A DNA stretch of 64,000 bases from Photobacterium sanctipauli. GTDB taxonomy: Bacteria; Pseudomonadota; Gammaproteobacteria; Enterobacterales; Vibrionaceae. Under the pieces are notes generated by a model. That model saw nothing but the letters and a program-made list of their open reading frames with translations, did not search any database and had not been told where the DNA came from. Positions within the stretch are counted from its first letter, which is position 1. Each line of letters opens with the position of its first letter. Shown here piece by piece: positions 1-10,466 of the stretch. Both the position numbers and the translations under genes were made by a program. Location: positions 62,001 to 126,000 of the forward strand of contig NZ_PYMA01000009.1 in assembly GCF_003026495.1 (NCBI RefSeq). The letters are read 5' to 3'.

Positions 1-1
1 C

Positions 2-423
2 ATGGAACTTACCGTCGATGGCGACCTGCACATTGACGATCACCACAGCGTTGAAGATGCTGCCCTGGCACTGGGCGAAGCCTTGAAACAAGCGCTCGGC
101 GACAAGCGTGGGATTGGCCGTTTCGGCTTTAGCCTGCCAATGGACGAATGCCTAGCCCAATGCGCGCTGGATCTGTCCGGCCGCCCTTACCTTAAGTTCG
201 ATGCCCAATTCAGCCGCGAGCAAGTTGGCGACCTTTCTACCGAAATGGTACCGCACTTCTTCCGCTCGCTAACCGATACGCTGGCATGCACCCTGCACCT
301 GTCGTCGGATGGCGATAACGATCACCACATCGTTGAAAGCCTGTTCAAGGCATTCGGCCGCACGCTGCGCCAAGCAATTCGCGTTGAGGGCAATGAGCTA
401 CCGAGCAGTAAGGGAGTGCTGTA

Positions 424-424
<1 letters not shown>
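2..424 (+). CDS. hisB: HisB C-terminal part: imidazoleglycerol-phosphate dehydratase (5' truncated by window)
   Basis: This is the 3' end of hisB; the gene begins before the window. The visible part is the imidazoleglycerol-phosphate dehydratase domain, which dehydrates imidazole glycerol phosphate to imidazole acetol phosphate in histidine synthesis. Two histidine/acidic metal-binding motifs are seen, DDHHSVED near visible residue 12 and DNDHHIVES near residue 105; these hold the manganese pair in this family. In enterobacteria and Vibrionaceae HisB is bifunctional with an N-terminal histidinol-phosphatase, but that half is not visible here. The stop overlaps the hisH start (TAATG), so the genes are translationally coupled inside the his operon. 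Confidence 0.95.
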
Positions 425-1820
<1,396 letters not shown>

Positions 1821-1837
1821 GGCAGAGGAGTAACACC

Positions 1838-2611
1838 ATGCTAGCAAGACGTATTATCCCTTGCCTTGACGTCCGTGACGGCCAAGTCGTTAAGGGTGTG
1901 CAATTCCGTAACCACGAAATTATCGGTGACATCGTCCCACTGGCCAAGCGCTATGCCGAGGAAGGGGCTGATGAGCTGGTATTTTATGATATTACCGCTT
2001 CAAGCGATGGCCGTGTGGTCGACAAAAGCTGGGTTGCGCGCGTGGCAGAAGTCATCGACATCCCGTTCTGTGTGGCGGGTGGTATTAAATCCGCCGAGGA
2101 TGCCAGCCGTATTCTGCAGTTTGGTGCCGACAAGGTATCCATCAACTCGCCAGCATTGGCCAACCCAGAGTTGATCACCGAACTGGCCGATAAATTCGGC
2201 GTTCAATGTATCGTGGTGGGTATCGACTCCTACTTCGACGCCGAAACTGGCAAATACCAAGTCTACCAGTTCACCGGCGACGAAAGCCGCACCAAGGCCA
2301 CCCGTTGGGAAACCCGTGATTGGGTACAAGAAGTTCAGCGCCGTGGCGCAGGTGAAATTGTCCTTAACATGATGAACCAAGATGGCGTGCGTAATGGCTA
2401 CGACCTCGACCAACTTAATATGGTACGTGAAGTTTGCCACGTACCGCTGATTGCCTCTGGCGGGGCGGGCGAAATGGTGCACTTTGCCGACGCCTTCAAT
2501 AAAGCCAATGTCGATGGTGCCCTCGCCGCTTCGGTATTCCACAAACAAGTGATCAATATCGGCGAGCTTAAGCAGTACCTAAAACAACAAGATGTGGAGA
2601 TCCGACTATGA
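1838..2611 (+). CDS. hisF: Imidazole glycerol phosphate synthase, cyclase subunit HisF
   Basis: HisF is the cyclase half of the HisH-HisF synthase. It uses ammonia channelled from HisH to convert PRFAR to imidazole glycerol phosphate and AICAR. The 257-residue barrel has the two conserved catalytic aspartates at Asp11 (IIPCLDV) and Asp130 (VGIDSY). Phosphate-binding loops are seen at AGGIKS and ASGGAG. The ATG follows a GAGGAG ribosome site closely, and the stop overlaps the hisIE start (ATGA), indicating translational coupling. Confidence 0.97.
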   Translation: MLARRIIPCLDVRDGQVVKGVQFRNHEIIGDIVPLAKRYAEEGADELVFYDITASSDGRVVDKSWVARVAEVIDIPFCVAGGIKSAEDASRILQFGADKVSINSPALANPELITELADKFGVQCIVVGIDSYFDAETGKYQVYQFTGDESRTKATRWETRDWVQEVQRRGAGEIVLNMMNQDGVRNGYDLDQLNMVREVCHVPLIASGGAGEMVHFADAFNKANVDGALAASVFHKQVINIGELKQYLKQQDVEIRL

Positions 2612-3234
2612 GCCTAGCAAGCAGTATCAATTGGGAAAAAGTAGACGGATTAGTCCCGGCTATTGTCCAAGACAACACCAGTGGCCAAGTGCTTATGCTT
2701 GGCTATATGAACGATGAAGCGCTAAACAAAACCCTGGAAACCAAGCAGGTCACATTCTGGTCGCGCACCAAGGATCGCCTCTGGACCAAGGGGGAAACCT
2801 CGGGCAACGTACTACAGCTAAAAAGCATCAAGCTCGACTGCGATCAAGACACCTTGTTAGTGAAGGTTGATCCAATCGGCCCAACTTGCCACCTCAACAC
2901 CACCACCTGCTTTGATAGTGATACCGCTGAAGAAGGACAAGTCGAGCAACCTGCCTTGGTGTTCCTTCATCAACTTGAGCAGGTCTTGGCTGCTCGTAAA
3001 GGTGCCGATCCAGATTCGTCCTACACTGCCAGCCTGTATGCCCGTGGCACCAAGCGTATTTCACAGAAAGTGGGCGAAGAAGGCGTTGAAGTCGCGCTGG
3101 CGGCGACGTCGGGCGATAAGGCGGAGCTAGTTTGCGAGTCGGCAGATTTGATTTATCACTTGTTGGTACTGCTTCAGGACCAAGGCCTGTCGCTTTCGGA
3201 TATTACCGCCAAGTTGCAAGAGCGCCATAAATAA
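2608..3234 (+). CDS. hisI: Bifunctional phosphoribosyl-AMP cyclohydrolase / phosphoribosyl-ATP pyrophosphatase HisIE
   Basis: This fused enzyme performs steps two and three of histidine synthesis. The N-terminal cyclohydrolase domain (about 1-115) shows the DCDQDTLL metal-binding aspartates and a cysteine pair in [12 protein letters not shown]. The C-terminal pyrophosphohydrolase domain (about 120-208) has the acidic [12 protein letters not shown] helix of MazG-like enzymes. The total of 208 residues is usual for the fusion. It overlaps hisF by four bases, is the last gene of the his operon and ends just before a strong terminator. Confidence 0.96.
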   Translation: MSLASSINWEKVDGLVPAIVQDNTSGQVLMLGYMNDEALNKTLETKQVTFWSRTKDRLWTKGETSGNVLQLKSIKLDCDQDTLLVKVDPIGPTCHLNTTTCFDSDTAEEGQVEQPALVFLHQLEQVLAARKGADPDSSYTASLYARGTKRISQKVGEEGVEVALAATSGDKAELVCESADLIYHLLVLLQDQGLSLSDITAKLQERHK

Positions 3235-3260
3235 GCCGCTCGAAATGCAATCAATTAAAA

Positions 3261-3290
3261 AAGCTCGGAAGTATCCGAGCTTTTTTTATT
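3261..3290. terminator. Bidirectional intrinsic terminator between hisIE and tdk
   Basis: A 9-bp perfect stem AAGCTCGGA / TCCGAGCTT with an AGTA loop sits between A- and T-runs. It can end the rightward his operon and the leftward tdk transcript. Confidence 0.9.
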
Positions 3291-3316
3291 CATCATACAG
3301 GATCGGCAACCCAATA

Positions 3317-3895
3317 TTAGCGGCCAAGTGCTTCTTTATAGTGCTTGCGGCACACCGACACGTAGCGATCGTTACCACCAATTTCAACTTGGTCACCATC
3401 GGCAATCGCACGGCCCGTCTCGTCTTGGCGAATAACCATATTGGCCTTACGTCCACAGTGGCAAATGGTTTTCAACTCAACCAGCTTGTCCGCCCAAGCC
3501 AATAAATAGCGGCTACCTTCGAACAACTCACCACGGAAATCACTGCGCAAGCCATAACACAGTACCGGAATATGCAGTTTATCGACAACTTCAGTTAATT
3601 GGTAAACCTGCTCTTTGGTCAGAAACTGGCACTCATCAATTAACACGCAGTCAATTTTTTGCCCGTGTTGAATATCCAGGAGGCGCGCATATAAATCGTC
3701 AGCAGAATTAAATAGCTCTGCTTCTTCTTGCAAACCAATACGTGAGCTTACTTTTCCCTTGCCATAACGATCGTCGATTGCGGCAGTGAAAATGATTGGC
3801 GTCATTCCGCGCTCGCGATAGTTAAATGAAGACTGTAGCAGTGTGGTCGACTTACCCGCATTCATTGCTGAGTAATAGAAATACATCTGGGCCAT
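3317..3895 (-). CDS. tdk: Thymidine kinase (type II)
   Basis: This enzyme phosphorylates thymidine to dTMP with ATP in pyrimidine salvage. It has 192 residues, typical of the bacterial TK1-like family. The P-loop SAMNAGKST is at residues 9-17 and the catalytic carboxylate is Glu88 in LIDECQF. A structural zinc site is suggested by Cys145, Cys147, Cys182 and His185 (CHCGRKA and CRKHY). It is convergent with hisIE and shares its terminator. No operon partner is visible. Confidence 0.96.
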   Translation of the reverse strand: MAQMYFYYSAMNAGKSTTLLQSSFNYRERGMTPIIFTAAIDDRYGKGKVSSRIGLQEEAELFNSADDLYARLLDIQHGQKIDCVLIDECQFLTKEQVYQLTEVVDKLHIPVLCYGLRSDFRGELFEGSRYLLAWADKLVELKTICHCGRKANMVIRQDETGRAIADGDQVEIGGNDRYVSVCRKHYKEALGR

Positions 3896-4046
3896 TAAGC
3901 TTCCCTAGTCATACGATTGGTGCATCAAAAAATCTGCCGAGATGCTACAGAAAAGCCCTCGAAATTGAAAGGAGCAAGGTCAACAGTCGATACTTTAATT
4001 GCAGTTTTTAATCCACGTTCTCGGACTAACGATTGATTTTGCGATC

Positions 4047-4078
4047 AAAAAAGGCCTGCACCAACGCAGACCTTTTTA
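4047..4078 (-). terminator. Intrinsic terminator of the NhaC-family transporter gene
   Basis: AAAAAAGG-CTGC pairs with GCAG-CCTTTTT, with one mismatch, about 25 bases downstream of the leftward transporter stop. The minus-strand transcript ends in a T-run. Confidence 0.75.
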
Positions 4079-4100
4079 TTGTTAAATATTGCGACGGTAA

Positions 4101-5696
4101 TTACGCTTTCGCTGTTGCAGCCTGTGGACGGCGTGACAACCATGACAACAGTACACACACCACAATAAAGGCAATGGTCGCAGTCATAAAGGCAACAGCC
4201 AAAGAACCAGTAAAGCCTAGCACCAAGAAGCCGATTGCCGCGACTACCGCCATAGACAGCGCATAAGGCAACTGTGTCGCTACGTGGTCAATGTGGTGAC
4301 AGCGCGCACCGGTTGATGACAGGATAGTCGTATCAGAAATTGGCGAACAGTGATCACCGAATACCGAACCCGCCAATACAGCACCAAGCATAGGTAGCAT
4401 TAGCATAATGTCCGTTGCCGCCGCCAAATCACCCGCGATAGGTAGCATGATACCGAAAGTACCCCATGACGTACCGGTCGAGAATGCCATCAGGCCAGCC
4501 AGCAGGAATAGGATAGCAGGTAGAAGCATTGGGTTAATGCTGCCTTCAACCAGCGTCGATAGGTACTTGCCTGTTGCCATATCGCTAATTACGCTACCGA
4601 TGCTCCAAGCAAACAGCAGGATAAGGATAGCGCCGAACATTGATTTCGCACCGATCCACATTGTGGAGGCCACATCTGAAGCAGGAATACGCTGGCGAAG
4701 AACTGGGATCAAAGCGGCAATAAAGCCAATTGAACCACCGTAAACCAGTGACATGCCCACATCAGTATTTTCAAAAGCACCAAGAATACTAAATGCCTGG
4801 CCATCAGCAGCCAATGCCTGGTAACCGGTGAAAACCATAAAGAAGAAGGTTGCGAAGATCAGCACCACAATCGGCATAACCAAATCAGACACACGACCAT
4901 TTTTACTTTCTTCAATTTCTAGCTCGTCATTAATGTCTTTGGCGCGATTATTTTCATCGCCTTCATCGAAACCACGGCAATGGCTCGCATTTAATTCGTG
5001 CTTCTTCATTGGGCCCACATCAATTTGGAACCAAGCAACAACGAATACCATCAATAATGCAAATACCGCATAAAAATTCATTGGCGCAAGCTGAACGAAT
5101 GCACCCAGAGGCGTATATTCAGTGACACCGTGAGTGGCTAAAATACCGCCAATCAAAGTGATAATATATGCACCCCAGCTAGATGCCGGCATTAGTACAC
5201 ACATTGGCGCAGCTGTTGAGTCAAGAATATAAGCCAGCTTTGCACGTGACACGTAATAACGGTCGGTAACAGGGCGGGAAATCGAACCTACTGCAAGACT
5301 GTTAAAATAGTCATCAACAAAAATAAATACACCCAGGAATGCAGCAAGTAGTTTTGCACCACGCTTACTTTTAATTTTGGTTTGTGCCCACTCGGCAAAT
5401 GCGCGGGTACCGCCAGATAGCGTTAACAATGCTGTCGTCATGCCTAGCAAAATAAGGAAGGCAACGATGCTCATATTCCAGCTATTGATTGCGCCATCGT
5501 CAACAAATAACCCAAATGCCGTTGAACCAACGTAGCTGGCTGTACCGCTTAATGAGAAGTCAGTTAGAAGGAATGCGCCAAGCAGCACACCAACACCTAA
5601 AGACAGCAAAACACGTCGTGTTAAGATCGCAAGACCCAATGCTACCAAAGGCGGTAACAACGACATGGAGGAATGTGAAAAATCTACAATATTCAT
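4101..5696 (-). CDS. NhaC-family secondary transporter, predicted lysine transporter
   Basis: This is a polytopic membrane protein of the NhaC Na+/H+ antiporter superfamily, about 531 residues with roughly 11-13 hydrophobic segments. FVDDYFNSL and the late GDHCSPISDTT stretch are family-typical. A complete lysine riboswitch precedes it. From family knowledge, NhaC-type genes behind lysine riboswitches in Vibrionaceae and Pasteurellaceae are predicted lysine importers (called LysW in comparative genomics). The substrate is therefore inferred as lysine, probably sodium coupled. I chose the ATG at 5696 (MNIVDFSHSS). A GTG start at 5741 is possible, but it lacks a ribosome site and lies inside a leader hairpin. 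It is monocistronic with its own terminator. Confidence 0.85.
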   Translation of the reverse strand: MNIVDFSHSSMSLLPPLVALGLAILTRRVLLSLGVGVLLGAFLLTDFSLSGTASYVGSTAFGLFVDDGAINSWNMSIVAFLILLGMTTALLTLSGGTRAFAEWAQTKIKSKRGAKLLAAFLGVFIFVDDYFNSLAVGSISRPVTDRYYVSRAKLAYILDSTAAPMCVLMPASSWGAYIITLIGGILATHGVTEYTPLGAFVQLAPMNFYAVFALLMVFVVAWFQIDVGPMKKHELNASHCRGFDEGDENNRAKDINDELEIEESKNGRVSDLVMPIVVLIFATFFFMVFTGYQALAADGQAFSILGAFENTDVGMSLVYGGSIGFIAALIPVLRQRIPASDVASTMWIGAKSMFGAILILLFAWSIGSVISDMATGKYLSTLVEGSINPMLLPAILFLLAGLMAFSTGTSWGTFGIMLPIAGDLAAATDIMLMLPMLGAVLAGSVFGDHCSPISDTTILSSTGARCHHIDHVATQLPYALSMAVVAAIGFLVLGFTGSLAVAFMTATIAFIVVCVLLSWLSRRPQAATAKA

Positions 5697-5729
5697 GATC
5701 TCTACTACAACCGATCCTGGTTGGAGATC
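5697..5729 (-). promoter_or_regulatory. Candidate Shine-Dalgarno-sequestering hairpin of the lysine riboswitch
   Basis: On the minus strand GATCTC and AACC pair with GGTT and GAGATC directly before the ATG at 5696, so the weak purine-rich site (GTAGAGATC) falls in the 3' arm. An upstream ACAGTAG (5729-5735) is complementary to CTACTGT in the 3' closing strand of the aptamer (5799-5805). That would allow a ligand-dependent switch. The pairing is seen; the switching is inferred. Confidence 0.5.
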
Positions 5730-5789
5730 TACTGTTGGCACGACTTCATGTCGTGATTAAGAGAGTGTTAGGAAGAGAAGTGACCCTTT

Positions 5790-5985
5790 TCCGACTCCAC
5801 AGTAGCGCTCCATAGTTAATGTAATTATATACTATGGCAGTGTTGCCCCTATTCGGTGACAACCCCAGCAGGCAAGATTCGATATTCTTGCTTACTTCGG
5901 CACTGGCTCCTTTTACAAACCCTCATCGGAATCACCCTCCGGTTTGCTACTTATAGACAGTGCGCCTCTACCCTTAGTCAAGGTA
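5790..5985 (-). ncRNA. Lysine riboswitch (L-box) upstream of the NhaC-family transporter
   Basis: On the minus strand the leader carries the ordered conserved blocks of the lysine aptamer: GGTAGAGGCGC, AAGTAG, GGGTGATTCCGATGAGGG, AAAGGAG, GTGCCGAAG, CTGGGG, CACCGAATAGGGGCAACACTG, CCATAG...CTATGG and GAGCGCTACTG. The outer GTAG/CTAC strands close the P1 helix. The element ends about 95 bases before the transporter ATG. In this family lysine binding lowers expression, which fits an amino acid importer. No strong T-run follows the aptamer, so control at translation initiation is more likely than attenuation (inference). Confidence 0.92.
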
Positions 5986-5986
5986 C

Positions 5987-6360
5987 GGTCAATTCTACGG
6001 AATAGAAATCCGATTGCAACAGGTTAGCGTGAAAAAATTAACAGAAATAGTGAATAGTCTTGCCGTACAGGTCAAAAAAAGACCAGAAATAGGGCAACAC
6101 CCAGATACCAGTTAAATATGAAACAAATGGCAATCTTGTTTTGAAAAACCATTGCAAGAAACAGCTTTTGCAAAAATATTTTACATAATTCCACTGATAG
6201 ATTTTATTACAAATGAGAATTCAGCCCACGAAATAGCAAAAAAACAAATCAAGAATACATTTTTTATTTGTCATCGCCTTATTAAAAGTATTATTATTGC
6301 AATTATCGATTTGTCACTGCTATTATTATTTTATAGTTTTAGACCAACAGGAAATAAAAA
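5987..6360. promoter_or_regulatory. Intergenic region holding divergent promoters of the lysine-riboswitch leader and hns
   Basis: About 370 AT-rich bases with no convincing gene; a short ORF at 6152-6376 overlaps the hns start and resembles no protein. The right end has long A/T runs and AGGAAATAAAAA before the hns ATG. Curved AT-rich DNA is usual for autoregulated hns promoters, but no precise promoter can be fixed. Confidence 0.5.
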
Positions 6361-6756
6361 ATGTCTGATGCAATGAAAGCGCTATTGAACCTTCGCAGCC
6401 TTCGCGCTCTATCTCGTGAATATTCTCTAGAGCAACTTCAAGAAGCGCTAGAAAAACTTCAAACTGTTGTTACTGAGCGTGAAGAAGCTGAAGCTGAAGA
6501 GCTAGCTAAAGAAAAAGAGCGTACAGAGAAACTTGCTCAATACCGTGAAATGCTTCTAGCTGACGGTATCGATCCTGAAGAACTACTAGCAAGCCTAAAT
6601 AAAGCACCAAAAGCAAAGCGTGCTCAGCGTCCTGCTAAATACAAGTTCATCGACGAAAATGGCGAAGAGAAAACTTGGACTGGCCAAGGCCGTACTCCAA
6701 GCGCACTGAAAAAAGCGCTAGATGAAGGCAAATCTCTAGAAGATTTCGAAATTTAG
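6361..6756 (+). CDS. hns: H-NS family nucleoid-associated protein
   Basis: H-NS binds AT-rich curved DNA, bridges it and silences foreign and stress genes. The 131-residue protein has the expected layout: an N-terminal coiled-coil oligomerisation region (about 1-80, rich in Glu/Lys/Leu), a basic linker [13 protein letters not shown] and a C-terminal DNA-binding domain with the AT-hook-like core [12 protein letters not shown] at about 110-121. AGGAA precedes the ATG by a normal distance. Codon use is strongly biased, as expected for an abundant protein. It is monocistronic with a strong terminator. Confidence 0.95.
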   Translation: MSDAMKALLNLRSLRALSREYSLEQLQEALEKLQTVVTEREEAEAEELAKEKERTEKLAQYREMLLADGIDPEELLASLNKAPKAKRAQRPAKYKFIDENGEEKTWTGQGRTPSALKKALDEGKSLEDFEI

Positions 6757-6785
6757 TAATAACAACATTACTTATTCATATTACT

Positions 6786-6812
6786 AAAACCCAGCTCTTT
6801 GCTGGGTTTTTT
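6786..6812 (+). terminator. Intrinsic terminator of hns
   Basis: A 10-bp perfect stem AAAACCCAGC / GCTGGGTTTT with a TCTTT loop is followed by a T-run, 29 bases after the hns stop. Confidence 0.92.
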
Positions 6813-7052
6813 GTTATCCGGTATTACCCAGCCTTTTATAACCCCAGCAACACAAGCAACTGAATTCATTTGGTATATTTATAAATTATATCCAGCTCAG
6901 CACTAACCTGCGTGCATTCAACCAAGATATTAGGCTTTGCTACTCATTTTATAGAGTAAACAGTCAGTGAAGGTTAGTTAATGTGACAATAAATAATATT
7001 GATTACCAAACCATTATAGATATTGGTATTTCGTATAAATTGTAAGGGTATA
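6813..7052. other. AT-rich intergenic stretch, nothing recognised
   Basis: About 240 bases lie between the convergent hns and transglycosylase terminators. I see no ORF, tRNA-like fold or strong repeat here. Confidence 0.6.
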
Positions 7053-7078
7053 AAAAACCAGACAATTAAGTCTGGTTT
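7053..7078 (-). terminator. Intrinsic terminator of the lytic transglycosylase gene
   Basis: AAACCAGAC pairs with GTCTGGTTT around an AATTAA loop. The minus-strand product ends in a T-run, 34 bases beyond the stop. Confidence 0.88.
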
Positions 7079-7111
7079 AATTAGTCATACAATTTTAAGT
7101 CAAGCAACCGG

Positions 7112-8083
7112 TCATCGAATTTGATCGGCTAAATGACTTACGGCCAAGGCAAAGTAGTGCGAGCGATTCCATAGTAGTAGCGACTGGTAGTTGCCATACA
7201 CTAAATAAGCCCGCCCTTTATTGTCATCCGGTTGAATAAGCCAAGCATTGATATCAACCTCGGGCAAAGCCTGCCCGTTCAAACGCCTTACACCCAATCG
7301 CTGCCAATCCGAAAGCTTGCGGGCTTTCTCTTTATCAACGCCGAGTAGGTTACGATCAATATTGCCAGGAATATTGACCTGACGCCCCCAGGTGTAATCG
7401 TCATTCCAATTGGCTTGCTTCAAGTAATTTGCCGCAGAGGCGAAAACATCGGCTTCGGTTTGCCAGATATCAATCTTGCCGTCATTATTTCCATCAACGG
7501 CATATGATAAAAACGACGTTGGCATAAACTGGGGTTGACCCATCGCGCCAGCCCAAGAACCTTTCATATCTTCAGGACTAATGTGCTTGGCATCCAATAT
7601 TTCCAATGCAGCCATTACTTGAGTGCGGAAAAAAGCTTCCCTTCGCCCTTCATAGGCCAATGTCGATAACGCTTCAATGACATTGTAATTTCCCATCAAG
7701 CGACCGAAGTTACTTTCCACTCCCCAAAGCGCAACAATGAAGCGAGGTTGGACACCATATTGTTTTCCAATGCGCTCCAATGCCGGTTTATGCTTCTGGT
7801 AAAGATCATTCGCTTGTTTCACTTTCCAGTCAGGCACTGCCCTTGGAATATATTCATCCAATGTTAACTTACGCTCGGGCTGGTTTTTATCCGCCTTAAC
7901 CGCACGCTCTGTAAAAGTAATACCATCAAAAGCAGAGTTGATAATTGCCTCTGAAATTCCTTTCTCTCGGGCTTCTACTTTCAGCCCTTCAACATACTTG
8001 TCAAAGCCTTCGTCAGCAGACAACGCCACTGAAGAAAAACCTAGTCCTAAGGCCACCAAGGCCGATATCAATCGCTTTTGCAT
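7112..8083 (-). CDS. Lytic murein transglycosylase, MltB-like (SLT_2 family)
   Basis: A periplasmic enzyme predicted to cleave peptidoglycan between MurNAc and GlcNAc with formation of 1,6-anhydro-MurNAc. Residues 1-22 form a signal peptide without a lipobox cysteine, so the protein is probably soluble rather than a lipoprotein. The catalytic glutamate is Glu123 in LWGVESNFG. The motifs AGAMGQPQFMPTSF and DGNNDGKIDIW are typical of the MltB/SLT_2 group. The 323-residue length fits. It sits about 10 bases downstream of ycgL, so the two are probably cotranscribed, as in Vibrio cholerae. Confidence 0.92.
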   Translation of the reverse strand: MQKRLISALVALGLGFSSVALSADEGFDKYVEGLKVEAREKGISEAIINSAFDGITFTERAVKADKNQPERKLTLDEYIPRAVPDWKVKQANDLYQKHKPALERIGKQYGVQPRFIVALWGVESNFGRLMGNYNVIEALSTLAYEGRREAFFRTQVMAALEILDAKHISPEDMKGSWAGAMGQPQFMPTSFLSYAVDGNNDGKIDIWQTEADVFASAANYLKQANWNDDYTWGRQVNIPGNIDRNLLGVDKEKARKLSDWQRLGVRRLNGQALPEVDINAWLIQPDDNKGRAYLVYGNYQSLLLWNRSHYFALAVSHLADQIR

Positions 8084-8093
8084 ATATCTACCT

Positions 8094-8375
8094 TTACATT
8101 TTCTTAGCAGCTTTATCTGCTTTATATTCTGCCAACAGGTTAGGTATTGGTGGCGGTACTTGTAAGTAATAGCCTGTATCTGCCAACGCAGCCTTCACCT
8201 TCTCTATATCAGCCTGAGCCAATTTTCGCTCACCTTCAAGTTTCAGTACCATCACAAACTGCGGCGTACCGAATGTCTTCATTAGACTCTCAGGTACCGC
8301 AGAAAAATCATCTTTCTTATTAATGTACAGATATGTACTGTCTTTTTTCGGGCTTTTGTAAATTGCACACAACAT
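8094..8375 (-). CDS. ycgL: YcgL family protein
   Basis: A 93-residue protein of the YcgL family, which has a small alpha/beta fold and no settled function. It begins [17 protein letters not shown] and carries the typical LKLEGERKL and VPPPIPNLL motifs. It is divergent from minC and directly upstream of the lytic transglycosylase gene; the ycgL-minCDE neighbourhood is conserved across gamma-proteobacteria. That suggests a cell-envelope or division link, but only by context. Confidence 0.93.
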   Translation of the reverse strand: MLCAIYKSPKKDSTYLYINKKDDFSAVPESLMKTFGTPQFVMVLKLEGERKLAQADIEKVKAALADTGYYLQVPPPIPNLLAEYKADKAAKKM

Positions 8376-8597
8376 ACGAATGTAACCTATTCGTTATAAT
8401 GACTCATCATTCAGACCACAAGATCAAAGGATCATTCCCTTCCTAAATGGCTAACCGCCCTTCGGATGAGACGCTTGTCTGAATTTCCAACGCTAGAGCA
8501 AGGATAACTTGCCGATATACGCTTGGGAATATAACATGCTAGTACCTAAGAGATAACGTACCCGAACGGCTAATTTAAAAGCGGTCGTCCCAAATAC

Positions 8598-9260
8598 ATG
8601 GCAAAAACAGCAGAACTAAAAGGGGGCTCATTTACCCTCTCCGCCCTCCACCTGGTGGATGGCGATATAACGAAAGCCGCTGACTTTTTAAAACAAAAAG
8701 TTGAGCAGGCACCTAATTTTTTTGCTGCTGCACCTGTTGTTATAGATATCAGCCAAGCTGACAGCAGCATCGACTTTGCGCTTTTACAACAAAGCGTTAA
8801 ACATGCTGGCATGATTCCGGTTGGGATCAGCGGCTGTAAAGATGTCGACAAACAGCAAGAAGCCAAAGACGCAGGGTTTGCCATCATGAATGCGGCACGG
8901 CAGGCGAAAGCAGCAGAGCCCGTGATGCAACCCACTAAGATCATCCGCACGCCGGTTCGCTCCGGGCAACAAATCTATGCCAAAAACTGCGATTTAGTGG
9001 TGATGAACCATGTCAGTGCAGGCGCTGAAATCATTGCCGATGGTTGTATCCATATCTACGGTACACTACGCGGACGCGCGATTGCCGGTGCGAATGGTCA
9101 ACAGAACGCCACAATTTTTTGTCAAAACCTCCAATCAGAACTAGTCTCCATAGCAGGTAACTACTGGTTAAGCGACAAAATTCAGGATGAGTTCTGGGGA
9201 AAAAATGTTGTTGTCTCTCTAGCAGAAAATAATTTAAACATAGAGCACATGGCTCTATAA
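8598..9260 (+). CDS. minC: Septum site-determining protein MinC
   Basis: MinC inhibits FtsZ ring assembly away from midcell and is recruited to the membrane by MinD. The 220-residue protein has an N-terminal FtsZ-inhibiting domain (about 1-105), a linker and a C-terminal right-handed beta-helix domain with repeated glycines (IIADGCIHIYGTLRGRAIAG, about 140-160) that binds MinD. The start follows a region lacking a strong ribosome site, but the family alignment supports it. First gene of minCDE, with 20 bases to minD. Confidence 0.95.
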   Translation: MAKTAELKGGSFTLSALHLVDGDITKAADFLKQKVEQAPNFFAAAPVVIDISQADSSIDFALLQQSVKHAGMIPVGISGCKDVDKQQEAKDAGFAIMNAARQAKAAEPVMQPTKIIRTPVRSGQQIYAKNCDLVVMNHVSAGAEIIADGCIHIYGTLRGRAIAGANGQQNATIFCQNLQSELVSIAGNYWLSDKIQDEFWGKNVVVSLAENNLNIEHMAL

Positions 9261-9280
9261 CGTTTGATAAGGAATTTAAG

Positions 9281-10093
9281 ATGGCGCGTGTTATCGTTGT
9301 TACCTCAGGTAAAGGTGGCGTTGGTAAAACAACCTCAAGTGCAGCTATTGCATCAGGCCTTGCCTTAGCGGGCAAGAAAACAGCGGTGATCGATTTTGAT
9401 ATCGGCCTGCGAAACCTAGACCTTATTATGGGCTGTGAGCGCCGTGTCGTTTACGACTTTGTTAATGTCATCAACGGCGAAGCTAACCTTAATCAAGCTT
9501 TGATCAAAGATAAGCGCGTAGAAAACCTTTACGTTCTACCTGCATCGCAAACCCGTGATAAAGACGCTCTAAGCAAAGAAGGTGTTGAGCGTGTGTTGAA
9601 CGACATGGCCGATATGGGCTTTGAGTTCATCATCTGCGACTCGCCAGCAGGTATCGAAACCGGTGCGCTAATGGCGCTTTACTTCGCCGACGAAGCCATT
9701 GTCACCACCAACCCTGAAGTATCTTCCGTTCGAGACTCAGACCGTATTCTGGGTATTCTTGATTCGAAGTCGCGCCGTGCTGAAAACGCCGAAGAGCCAG
9801 TGAAAACCCACTTGCTTCTCACCCGTTACAACCCGGCGCGTGTTACCTTGGGCGAAATGCTAAGCGTGGGTGATGTTGAAGAAATCCTACACATCCCTCT
9901 TCTGGGCGTGATCCCTGAAAGCCAAGCCGTTTTGAACGCTTCGAACAAGGGTGAACCTGTTATCTTCGACAACGAGTCTGATGCAGGTATGGCCTATGAA
10001 GATACCGTTGCTCGCCTAATGGGTGAAGAGCGTCCGTTCCGTTTTCTTGAAGAAGAAAAGAAAGGCTTCCTAAAACGTCTATTCGGGGGTTAA
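9281..10093 (+). CDS. minD: Septum site-determining ATPase MinD
   Basis: MinD is the membrane-binding ATPase that oscillates from pole to pole and activates MinC. The 270-residue protein has the deviant Walker A motif SGKGGVGKT (residues 9-17) with the signature lysine (Lys11), IDFDIGLRNLD near residue 40 and a C-terminal amphipathic membrane-targeting helix (KKGFLKRLFGG). An AAGGAA ribosome site precedes the ATG. minE begins seven bases after the stop. Confidence 0.98.
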   Translation: MARVIVVTSGKGGVGKTTSSAAIASGLALAGKKTAVIDFDIGLRNLDLIMGCERRVVYDFVNVINGEANLNQALIKDKRVENLYVLPASQTRDKDALSKEGVERVLNDMADMGFEFIICDSPAGIETGALMALYFADEAIVTTNPEVSSVRDSDRILGILDSKSRRAENAEEPVKTHLLLTRYNPARVTLGEMLSVGDVEEILHIPLLGVIPESQAVLNASNKGEPVIFDNESDAGMAYEDTVARLMGEERPFRFLEEEKKGFLKRLFGG

Positions 10094-10099
10094 TGAACT

Positions 10100-10363
10100 A
10101 TGGCTTTGCTAGAATTCTTTCGTCCGAAAAAACCGACCACCGCCAGTGTTGCCAAAGAGCGCTTGCAAATTATTGTTGCCGAGCGCCGCTCAAGTGGCCA
10201 AGGTACGCCAAGCTACCTGCCGCAGCTGAAGCAGGACATCTTGGAAGTGATCCGTAAGTATGTGGAAATCAGCCCAGACCAAGTCTCGGTCAACCTTGAC
10301 CAAAAAGAAGAAGACTTGTCGGTGCTTGAGCTTAACGTCACCCTACCCGACGAAGACAAGTAA
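10100..10363 (+). CDS. minE: Cell division topological specificity factor MinE
   Basis: MinE stimulates MinD ATPase activity and drives the oscillation that confines MinC to the poles. The 87-residue protein has an N-terminal membrane/MinD-binding segment ([30 protein letters not shown]) followed by the dimeric topological specificity domain from about residue 35. Its position directly behind minD is universal. A bidirectional terminator follows. Confidence 0.97.
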   Translation: MALLEFFRPKKPTTASVAKERLQIIVAERRSSGQGTPSYLPQLKQDILEVIRKYVEISPDQVSVNLDQKEEDLSVLELNVTLPDEDK

Positions 10364-10390
10364 CCCACTTCTACTTGCCGAACAAAAAAT

Positions 10391-10420
10391 AAGCCCCGGA
10401 CTTTTGACCGGGGCTTTCTT
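10391..10420. terminator. Bidirectional terminator between minE and rnd
   Basis: AAGCCCCGG pairs with CCGGGGCTT around an 8-base loop, flanked by A- and T-rich runs. It serves minCDE (rightward) and rnd (leftward). Confidence 0.9.
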
Positions 10421-10466
10421 TATCCGCTGTTACGTTTCCCGCGAGGCATAGCGCCTTGCGAAATCA

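Noticed and set aside
4101..5696. Calling the NhaC-family gene a plain Na+/H+ antiporter
   Set aside because: The lysine riboswitch upstream makes lysine transport the better prediction, although biochemical proof is lacking.
5697..5741. GTG-initiated extension of the NhaC-family transporter
   Set aside because: No ribosome site, and the GTG lies inside the leader hairpin CACGAC/GTCGTG; the ATG at 5696 fits the family start.
6152..6376. 74-codon ORF upstream of hns
   Set aside because: Encoded by AT-rich DNA of the hns promoter, overlaps the hns start and has low-complexity composition without family features.
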